The notes below the pieces were generated by a model. That model searched no databases. It worked only from the letters and a program-made list of their open reading frames with translations, and was not told the origin of the DNA. This document shows, piece by piece, positions 7,155 to 12,416 of a stretch of 12,416 nucleotides of DNA (position 1 is its first letter; every line of letters starts with the position of its first letter). This stretch comes from JBNKLG01 sp050292235 (GTDB taxonomy: Bacteria > Pseudomonadota > Gammaproteobacteria > Chromatiales > Chromatiaceae). The position numbers and the translations under genes were made by a program. The DNA is taken from positions 1 to 12,416 of the forward strand of contig JBNKLG010000083.1 in assembly GCA_050292235.1 (NCBI GenBank), read 5' to 3'.

Positions 7155-8114
7155 TTATTCAGCGGGTGTAGCCGCAGTTGGCGCGGGTTGAGGCGCCGCT
7201 GCCTCCTGCTTGGGAACCCCGTTCTTATAAGCACCGACTTTCAATAGCTTCTGCAACGCTTCAACCTCACCGTAATCCAAGGCATTCGTCCAGCCAACGA
7301 TCTTGGCGCTTTTCGCAGCAGGATTGTCAGCTGCCAACGCTTTCAACGCCGTGGCCACTTTGTCTGCAACCGCATCTGGCGTCGCTGCCGTTTTGGCAAA
7401 AGGCCACTCGGGATAGAGCGCGGTACTGCATACAAAAGGGAAATCAGCATGTTCCACCTTGCCGATAATTTTGAATTCATCCATACCGATATCCCCTGCA
7501 GCAGCCATACGTTCCAGGGTATCTGTTCTCACCGTTCCCGCATCGACTTCACCATTCTGAACCGCAAAGACAACGTTATCGTGCGTTCCACCGAACTTCA
7601 GGCTCGAAAAATCCTTTTTCGGATCCAGACCATCATCCAGCAACTGCTTATAGGCCATTTGCCAACCGCCAAAGGAGCTATCCTTAACCGCCATAAACTT
7701 CTTCCCTTTGAGATCCTTGGTCGTATTGATCGCATCCTTATCCGTATAGGTAAAAATGACGCCGCCAAAAGATTTGAGGGACTTGCCCTGACGGGAATTC
7801 ACCATGGTAGCAATCGGCGTCGCCCCATATTTCACCTGGGCGGTCACAAACATGGAGGAGTTCACCAAAAAGAAATTCACCTCGTTTTTCTCAATGGCTC
7901 CAAATACCTGTTCGAAATCCAGCGGCACAATAGTAAAGGTATCGCCTGGCATTTTTTCGTTGAGATAGGTAGCCGTTGCCCCCCATTTTTTCATGGCCTT
8001 GGCCGCCCCGCGCTTTGCCAAAACGCCGATTTTATAGTCAGCAGCACTGGCTATGCCTGCAACAAAGAAAAACATGAACAGCATGGACAGAAAATAAGTG
8101 GCTCTTCTCGACAT
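7155..8114 (-). CDS. Stand-alone PhnD/TtrS-type periplasmic substrate-binding protein
   Basis: Secreted binding protein of the phosphate/phosphonate-type (PhnD-like) family, 319 residues. A signal peptide covers residues 1-24 (SMLFMFFFVAGIASA then ADYKIGV). The mature domain includes FEQVFGAIEKNEVNFFLVNS, FMAVKDSSFGGWQMAYKQLL (about 140-159) and GGTHDNVVFAVQNGEVDAGT followed by VRTDTLERM (about 175-203). That last element is typical of PhnD and of the sensor half of the tetrathionate kinase TtrS. After about 300 there is a low-complexity Ala/Pro/Glu tail (KQEAAAPQPAPTAATPAE). No permease or ATPase gene accompanies it; the next gene downstream is a chemoreceptor. I infer a sensory role (bound ligand presented to the receptor) more readily than transport, but a transporter elsewhere cannot be excluded. 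Start ATG 8114 has GGGAG six bases ahead. A phosphonate ligand should not be assumed. Confidence 0.88.
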   Translation of the reverse strand: MSRRATYFLSMLFMFFFVAGIASAADYKIGVLAKRGAAKAMKKWGATATYLNEKMPGDTFTIVPLDFEQVFGAIEKNEVNFFLVNSSMFVTAQVKYGATPIATMVNSRQGKSLKSFGGVIFTYTDKDAINTTKDLKGKKFMAVKDSSFGGWQMAYKQLLDDGLDPKKDFSSLKFGGTHDNVVFAVQNGEVDAGTVRTDTLERMAAAGDIGMDEFKIIGKVEHADFPFVCSTALYPEWPFAKTAATPDAVADKVATALKALAADNPAAKSAKIVGWTNALDYGEVEALQKLLKVGAYKNGVPKQEAAAPQPAPTAATPAE

Positions 8115-8467
8115 TGCTCTCTCCCGATTACAGGTCTTCGCCTGAATAAAATTTAAAGAAAAAACACCAACACCCCCTCTTGAGCCTAGTCAAAAATATG
8201 GCCACACAGGGTATTTAGTTTGGACTCCACACTAAAAGAATATAGACGATATGGAGGCCAACAGTGGAAAGATTCAAACATGCCCAAAAATAGAGAATAA
8301 TCAGACCTCGATTTCTTTCCACAATCAGCCTGGGACCAAGCCTTGTCCATCAGTCAACATTAAGATGGCGAGATATTTCACTGGGAAGTAAAGCAGAAAC
8401 TGTGTTCCATTTGAAGCTGGACTCAGTAAGCATCCCTCCTTAACTGGGATCTGGGATATAGAAAACA
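8115..8467. other. Intergenic region without a convincing gene (leader of the binding-protein gene)
   Basis: About 350 bases, visibly more AT-rich than the flanking genes. The part next to 8114 carries the ribosome binding site of the binding-protein gene (GGGAG, minus strand, 8121-8125) and must hold its promoter, but I find no good -10/-35 pair and no sigma-28 type match. On the minus strand one frame is open from 8433 to 8215 except for a single TGA at 8350-8352. Its second half would encode a 35-residue hydrophobic peptide from GTG 8322. I do not call it a gene. No tRNA or repeat array is seen. Confidence 0.6.
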
Positions 8468-8494
8468 CCAACAGCCCCTATCCAGGGCTGTTGG
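8461..8494 (-). terminator. Intrinsic terminator of the CpxP/Spy-family gene
   Basis: Perfect 10-bp stem, CCAACAGCCC at 8468-8477 and GGGCTGTTGG at 8485-8494, loop of 7 bases. On the minus strand it is followed by TGTTTTC (8461-8467), a short T-tract. It starts 21 bases after the stop of the CpxP/Spy-family gene. Confidence 0.75.
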
Positions 8495-8514
8495 ACAGTA
8501 CGTTAGAAGGACGA

Positions 8515-9045
8515 TCAGGATCTCATGCCCCTGCCTTTCCCCTTGCCCTCACCGTCACGGCCAGAGCGACGTTTGGATTTCAGTTGTTTACGCTGCTCTT
8601 CGGTTAAAACCGCATTCACTTTAGCCCGAGTCTCTGCCCTCAAGACAATCATGCGTTCTACCTGTTCGCCCTGCTTCTTCGCCAGAGCACGGATAGTTTC
8701 AATATCCGCCTTCTGTCTAGCCTCGTTCAACTCCAGACGGTTGTCCTGCATAGCGCTAACCACGTCAAACAGACTCTGACGTGAACCCTTATAGATCTCC
8801 TTGATAGACTGGCGTTGTTCATCGGTCAGGTTATCCACACGCTTAAAGATAGCCATTGGGCTGAGCATGCCACGACCATGCTTTAAGTACGTATGACCAG
8901 CCATGCTGCCACCCTGGTGACAATCGCCATAGCGATCATGGCCACCGTGACTCCGATGACCACCAAAAGCAAGGGTGGAACCAGCCGCTGCCAACAGCAA
9001 CGTGGACAGACCAACAACAGCGATTTTCTTTTTGATGACATTCAT
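8515..9045 (-). CDS. CpxP/Spy-family periplasmic LTxxQ-motif protein, His-rich
   Basis: Periplasmic stress/accessory protein of 176 residues. The start is ATG 9045, not the in-frame ATG at 9306: AGGAG lies 8 bases ahead, and a signal peptide begins right there (MNVIKKKIAVVGLSTLLLAA, cleavage likely after STLA, residue 26). Two LTxxQ signatures, LTDEQ at 73-77 and LTEEQ at 147-151, define the CpxP/Spy/ZraP superfamily; the stretch between is predicted helical (MQDNRLELNEARQKADIETI). Residues 28-57 are rich in Gly and His (six His and one Cys), a possible metal-binding segment. The C-terminus is strongly basic (KSKRRSGRDGEGKGKGRGMR). It is divergent from a CpxR/CpxA-like pair, the arrangement of cpxP in enteric bacteria, so a feedback role on the kinase and induction by the regulator are likely. 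CpxP, Spy or a ZraP-like zinc chaperone cannot be told apart by eye. Confidence 0.9.
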   Translation of the reverse strand: MNVIKKKIAVVGLSTLLLAAAGSTLAFGGHRSHGGHDRYGDCHQGGSMAGHTYLKHGRGMLSPMAIFKRVDNLTDEQRQSIKEIYKGSRQSLFDVVSAMQDNRLELNEARQKADIETIRALAKKQGEQVERMIVLRAETRAKVNAVLTEEQRKQLKSKRRSGRDGEGKGKGRGMRS

Positions 9046-9053
9046 TTCGATAT

Positions 9054-9058
9054 CTCCT
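9054..9058 (-). promoter_or_regulatory. Ribosome binding site of the CpxP/Spy-family gene
   Basis: AGGAG on the minus strand, 8 bases before ATG 9045. It decides this start over the much longer open frame that runs to 9306. Confidence 0.8.
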
Positions 9059-9097
9059 ATGTGGAAAGTAATTGCCGCCTCATAGCAGCTGGTAAAA

Positions 9098-9126
9098 CTA
9101 TATCTTCCCAACCCAACAAGTTGGGT
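9098..9126 (-). promoter_or_regulatory. Candidate -10 and adjacent palindrome upstream of the CpxP/Spy-family gene
   Basis: On the minus strand TATAGT (9098-9103) is a fair -10 hexamer 52 bases before the start codon. No good -35 lies 16-18 bases upstream. Instead a near-perfect palindrome, ACCCAACTTGTTGGGT (9111-9126, 7-bp arms), covers the -35 area. That is what an activator-dependent promoter can look like. It is not the CpxR box known from E. coli (GTAAA-N5-GTAAA), which I did not find. Visual inference only. Confidence 0.4.
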
Positions 9127-9335
9127 CAGGTTTTGCGAAGAAACCTCTGGGTTTGTTAGATTGAGCAAGGCCTGCAACAACCTCTGATAATTGAAACCAA
9201 TGCCCATACAACCTGACATCCACTCCTTTCCCCACTGAGTTTTTTGGTCAGGGTTTGTACGAATGAATGCGAAGAACTGCAATTGCACCGAATTCACCAT
9301 GGGCAATACCCATAAAAAACGCCAGAATATGACCC

Positions 9336-10028
9336 ATGAATACGATGAAGAAAATTCTATTAATCGATGACGACCTCACTCTCTGCGAACTGCTGACCGA
9401 ATACCTGACCAGCGAGGGCTTTGAGGCGGAGAGTGCCCACACAGGGCCAGAAGGTGTCACTCGGGCAATAGCAGAGGCCTGGGATGCCATTGTTCTGGAT
9501 GTAATGCTCCCTGGCATGAACGGTTTTGATGTTCTCAAGCAAATCCAGGCGCAGCTCCAAACCCCTGTGCTCATGCTCACTGCCCGGGGTGATGATACCG
9601 ATACCGTACTTGGACTGGAGCTGGGTGCCAATGATTACGTGGCCAAGCCCTGCAGCCCCCGGGTGCTGGTGGCCAGATTACGCAATCTGTTACGACACCA
9701 GCCGGAGACCCAAACGGATCTGAAGCGACAGCAGATTGGTGACCTCAGCTATGACAAACAGAATCGGCAAGTCCGAATTGGTGACGAGGATATCGAACTG
9801 ACCGGTGCAGAGTTCAACCTCCTAATTCTGTTGCTGGAACAGGCTGGTGAACTGGTCTCCAAAGAAATTCTGGCCAGAGAGGGATTGGGACGCGCCCTGC
9901 AGGCCTATGACCGTCGCATCGAAACCCATATGGCACAGATTCGCAAAAAACTGGGGGCTGCTCCTGATGGCTCCCCCCGCATCAAGACCGTGCGTGGCGC
10001 AGGCTACCAATATCTCTTGCCGTCATGA
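9336..10028 (+). CDS. cpxR: OmpR-family response regulator, CpxR-like
   Basis: Cytoplasmic DNA-binding response regulator of 230 residues (E. coli CpxR is 232). Receiver domain at about 5-118 with the acidic pair Asp11/Asp12, phosphoacceptor Asp55 (AIVLDVMLPGMNGFD), Thr82 (MLTARG) and Lys104 (YVAKPCSP). The residue after the KP pair is Cys instead of the usual Phe. The winged-helix DNA-binding domain covers about 130-230: ELTGAEFNLLILLLEQAGEL, then SKEILAREGLGRALQAYDRR and IKTVRGAGYQYLL. The segment LGRALQAYDRRIETHMAQIR closely follows CpxR's LGKRLTPFDRAIDMHISNLR, which supports CpxR over other OmpR-type regulators. An ATG at 9345 (MKKILLIDDD) is an equally possible start; neither has a clear ribosome site. 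The stop overlaps the kinase start by 4 bases (ATGA). Likely targets include the divergent CpxP/Spy-family gene. Confidence 0.93.
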   Translation: MNTMKKILLIDDDLTLCELLTEYLTSEGFEAESAHTGPEGVTRAIAEAWDAIVLDVMLPGMNGFDVLKQIQAQLQTPVLMLTARGDDTDTVLGLELGANDYVAKPCSPRVLVARLRNLLRHQPETQTDLKRQQIGDLSYDKQNRQVRIGDEDIELTGAEFNLLILLLEQAGELVSKEILAREGLGRALQAYDRRIETHMAQIRKKLGAAPDGSPRIKTVRGAGYQYLLPS

Positions 10029-11320
10029 GCCTTTTGGTACGCATTTTCCTCTCCTTTTGGCTGGCAATGCTTCTACTGGCCCTCTCCTTCTACATGTTGC
10101 AACGCCATTATGGCGGGGAAGCTGTCGAAGAAGCGAAAAAGGTTCTGGAGGCCCAAGCTGAAACTGCCGCGCTTTTATGGCAGGAAGGGGGGGGCGATAC
10201 CCTGCACGACTGGATACGACGCCAGCCTCAAAAACATCGGCTGATGCTCATCGATGCCCATGGCAATCCCATGATACATCGGCGACTGGCTCGACAGTTG
10301 AAGGACTGGCTCCCCGACCACATTCAGCCAGGCGTAACCCGCATCCGGAACCGACACCTGTTGATTGCGGCATCGTTGCCCAATGTCAGCCCTCAACTCT
10401 ATTTGGTCACACAAATCGATCCGGGCAGACTGCACAGGGTGCCCATTTGGTTACGAACCTTGATGGCTGTACTCACTTCCGGCCTGGTCAGCCTACTCTT
10501 GGCAAGACAACTTACCCGGCAGGTGAATCCACTCCGCCAGGCTGCTCAACGCATGGCCGAGGGCGATCTGGGCGTGCGCATAGCCCTCAACGGCAAAGAT
10601 GAGATCAGCGCCCTTGGTGCAGATTTCAATCTGATGGCTGAAAGGCTCCAGGATTTGCTACAAAGCCAGCGCCAACTTGTGCGCGATGTTTCCCATGAAC
10701 TCCGCTCTCCCCTGGCTCGGCTACGCGTTGCCCTGGAACTGGCAGAGAGGACTCAAGACAAAAAGAAAGCGCTGGAACGAATCGAAAAAGAGGCCGACGA
10801 ACTGGAACAATTGGTCACCGGCCTTTTGTCACTGGCCAGAATGGAGTCTGGACAGGCCAACATGGAACAACAGCAAATTCAACTGGATGAACTCATCGCC
10901 AAAATCGTCACCGATGCAGACTTCGAGGCACAGGCACAGGAGAAACGTGTTCTCTATTCCTCAGAACCGATCCATGTGAAAGGGGATGCCGTTTTGCTTC
11001 GTGCTGCGGTTGAAAATGCCATCCGGAACGCCATTTGCCACACCCCGACAGGCACCTCAATCCAAGTTTCGCTTGTCCAAGAACACCAGCAGGCGATCAT
11101 CAGGGTTAGAGATGCCGGCCCTGGTGTCCAGGCCACGCAATTGGAACTTATTTTTGCACCTTTTGCCCGCACTGCAGAAAGTCGGGAAAGGAGCAGTGGC
11201 GGTTTTGGCCTTGGCCTGTCGATCGCCCAACGCGCCATGCAAATTCATGCAGGCAACGCCTCAGCACGCAACCACCCTGAAGGGGGATTGGAGGTACGAT
11301 TAAGCCTGCCTCTGTCTTAA
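10025..11320 (+). CDS. cpxA: Sensor histidine kinase, CpxA-like
   Basis: Inner-membrane kinase of 431 residues (E. coli CpxA is 457) expected to phosphorylate the regulator encoded just upstream. Helix 1 at about 4-24, periplasmic sensor at about 25-140, helix 2 at about 141-160 (IWLRTLMAVLTSGLVSLLLA), HAMP at about 160-212 (NPLRQAAQRMAEGDLGVRIA), and the dimerisation/phosphoacceptor domain with His224 in RDVSHELRSPLARLRVALEL. The ATP-binding domain has the N box (ENAIRNAICHTP, Asn331/Asn335), G1 DAGPG at 363-367, F-box-like IFAPFAR and G2 GFGLGLS at 393-399, so it looks catalytically intact. The periplasmic part is where a CpxP-type protein would act, and such a gene lies divergently. The stop codon overlaps that of the convergent EAL gene, leaving no room for a terminator between them. 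Confidence 0.93.
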   Translation: MSLLVRIFLSFWLAMLLLALSFYMLQRHYGGEAVEEAKKVLEAQAETAALLWQEGGGDTLHDWIRRQPQKHRLMLIDAHGNPMIHRRLARQLKDWLPDHIQPGVTRIRNRHLLIAASLPNVSPQLYLVTQIDPGRLHRVPIWLRTLMAVLTSGLVSLLLARQLTRQVNPLRQAAQRMAEGDLGVRIALNGKDEISALGADFNLMAERLQDLLQSQRQLVRDVSHELRSPLARLRVALELAERTQDKKKALERIEKEADELEQLVTGLLSLARMESGQANMEQQQIQLDELIAKIVTDADFEAQAQEKRVLYSSEPIHVKGDAVLLRAAVENAIRNAICHTPTGTSIQVSLVQEHQQAIIRVRDAGPGVQATQLELIFAPFARTAESRERSSGGFGLGLSIAQRAMQIHAGNASARNHPEGGLEVRLSLPLS

Positions 11321-12416
11321 TGCAGCCCATTCTTTTCTCCACCCACCCAGATGGGTTCAGAAGACTTATCGCCCACAGACAAAGCCAGCTCGCGCAGCTT
11401 GCCAATGAGAGCATCACGCTTCTTGTTCAGTTCCGGTACCAAGGCTTTCGCGTTCTCGATCTCTCCCTCTTTGAGAAAGGCGTTGGCCATGATGCCAATA
11501 TCGTGAATCGCCCGATGGATGGATTCCAGACCATTGAATGCCGGAAAATGCCTATAAACCTGACGACCCGGGCCATCGTACCAAAGTCCAAACTGACATT
11601 GATGAATATCCAAAGCAGAGGGCTGAGATAACACTTGGCCTGTCTCAATAGCGAATAACAACATGGAAAGCCAACGCTGATGCTCAACCTCAGCCACCAA
11701 AATGGGATAATCCCTGTCATCCCATCTCATCTGTTGTATCGATGCCCAAACCGGGTCTGGCTGCCACTGCTTGACCCAGTCCATCACCAACGCTGCCGGC
11801 ATGGGTCTGGAAATGGCATAACCCTGAACCAGGTGACAACCCATTTGCATCAACATGCGACCATGCTCAATGGTTTCAACACCTTCAGCAACCGTTTCAC
11901 GCTGAAAGGCTTTGGCCAGCCCCATAATACCGTGCACGATGGCAAGGTTCTCAGGATCGCCATGCATATCGCGCACAAAAGAGAGATCGATCTTCAAAAC
12001 CTTGGCCGGCAATCGTTTTAAATAGGTGAGGGAGGAGTAACCAGTACCGAAATCATCCAAGGCGAAAGAAACACCAATTTCCCGACACTCCTCGATGACC
12101 CGTGAAATGGTCACAATGTCTTCTAATGCTGCCGTCTCCAACACCTCAAATTCAAGCTTTTTCGGATCAATACAGGGATAAAAAGATAATGAGGTTTTCA
12201 GCTCCTCAATAAACCCGGGATCCTGCAGCTGGCGACTGGTCACATTGATACTCAGACTGAGATCAAGACCCTTTGTCTGCCACAACACCATTTGGGCCAG
12301 CACCTGATCAATCACCCATCGGCCAACCTTAATATTTAACTCATGATCTTCAATCAGGGGCAAAAAACCACTCGGATGAATAATGCCCTGCTCAGGATGG
12401 TGCCAGCGAATCAATG
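11317..12416 (-). CDS. EAL-domain c-di-GMP phosphodiesterase with C-terminal CZB domain (5' end cut by window)
   Basis: Hydrolyses cyclic di-GMP, lowering the signal for sessile growth. The right edge falls inside the EAL signature itself: the visible frame begins L-I-R-W-H-H-P, and the two cut-off bases fit an Ala codon, so upstream domains (often PAS and GGDEF) are unseen. Counting the leucine codon at the edge as residue 1, the catalytic set appears complete: Asn57 (INVTSRQL), Glu90 and Glu93 (FEVLET), Asp120-Asp121 (LDDFGTGYSS), Lys141 (LKIDLSF), Glu177 and Glu180 (VAEGVET), and Gln197 (LVQGYAISRPMP). From about 236 follows a CZB (chemoreceptor zinc-binding) domain with its His245-Cys273-His300-His304 set (EVEHQRW, HQCQFGLWYDGPG, IHRAIH). 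CZB domains bind zinc and are known in chemoreceptors and in the cyclase DgcZ; in some they sense zinc or hypochlorous acid. The gene is convergent with the kinase gene and shares TTAA with it at the stops. Confidence 0.93.
   Translation of the reverse strand, partial: LIRWHHPEQGIIHPSGFLPLIEDHELNIKVGRWVIDQVLAQMVLWQTKGLDLSLSINVTSRQLQDPGFIEELKTSLSFYPCIDPKKLEFEVLETAALEDIVTISRVIEECREIGVSFALDDFGTGYSSLTYLKRLPAKVLKIDLSFVRDMHGDPENLAIVHGIMGLAKAFQRETVAEGVETIEHGRMLMQMGCHLVQGYAISRPMPAALVMDWVKQWQPDPVWASIQQMRWDDRDYPILVAEVEHQRWLSMLLFAIETGQVLSQPSALDIHQCQFGLWYDGPGRQVYRHFPAFNGLESIHRAIHDIGIMANAFLKEGEIENAKALVPELNKKRDALIGKLRELALSVGDKSSEPIWVGGEKNGLH

Noticed and set aside
9046..9306. N-terminal extension of the CpxP/Spy-family frame to an ATG at 9306
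   Set aside because: The extra 87 residues come before a clear signal peptide and ribosome binding site at 9045-9058, and they cover the divergent promoter region.
1..12416. CRISPR array, tRNA, rRNA, insertion sequence or phage genes
   Set aside because: No regularly spaced repeats, no transposase or integrase motifs and no recognisable RNA gene were seen on either strand.

Overview
The window reads as a chromosomal segment of a Gram-negative bacterium, most likely a gammaproteobacterium. The evidence is an enteric-type FabI, a CpxR/CpxA-like two-component pair divergent from a CpxP/Spy-family periplasmic protein, and a YejABE-like peptide transporter. Coding density is high. I see no insertion sequence, CRISPR array, tRNA or rRNA. 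I cannot place the genus.

Layout. Positions 1-4171, minus strand, hold a tightly packed peptide-type ABC transporter operon transcribed right to left: a membrane-anchored family 5 substrate-binding protein, a DppB/YejB-type permease, and a DppC/YejE-type permease cut by the left edge. Both permeases carry extra hydrophobic segments compared with E. coli YejB/YejE. ATPase genes would be expected beyond the left edge. fabI (enoyl-ACP reductase, 4258-5031, plus) is divergent from this operon and converges on the next gene across a perfect 11-bp hairpin. Positions 5080-8114, minus, hold a methyl-accepting chemotaxis protein preceded by a stand-alone PhnD/TtrS-like periplasmic binding protein. No transporter genes accompany that binding protein, so the two may form one sensory unit. 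About 350 bases without a convincing gene follow. Positions 8515-9045, minus, encode a His-rich LTxxQ-motif protein of the CpxP/Spy family. It is divergent from a CpxR-like regulator and CpxA-like kinase (9336-11320, plus; 4-base start/stop overlap). The right end holds a c-di-GMP phosphodiesterase (EAL) fused to a C-terminal zinc-binding CZB domain. It is convergent with the kinase, and the two genes share a TTAA that supplies both stop codons.

How the genes fit together. The right half is sensory: a chemoreceptor with a candidate soluble ligand-binding partner, an envelope-stress two-component system with its likely periplasmic accessory protein, and a zinc/redox-type c-di-GMP effector. The left half is peptide uptake plus a fatty-acid synthesis gene. 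Nothing in the window is clearly a wholly new system. The parts that depart most from textbook versions are the anchored binding protein with enlarged permeases, the orphan binding protein beside a chemoreceptor, and the EAL-CZB fusion.
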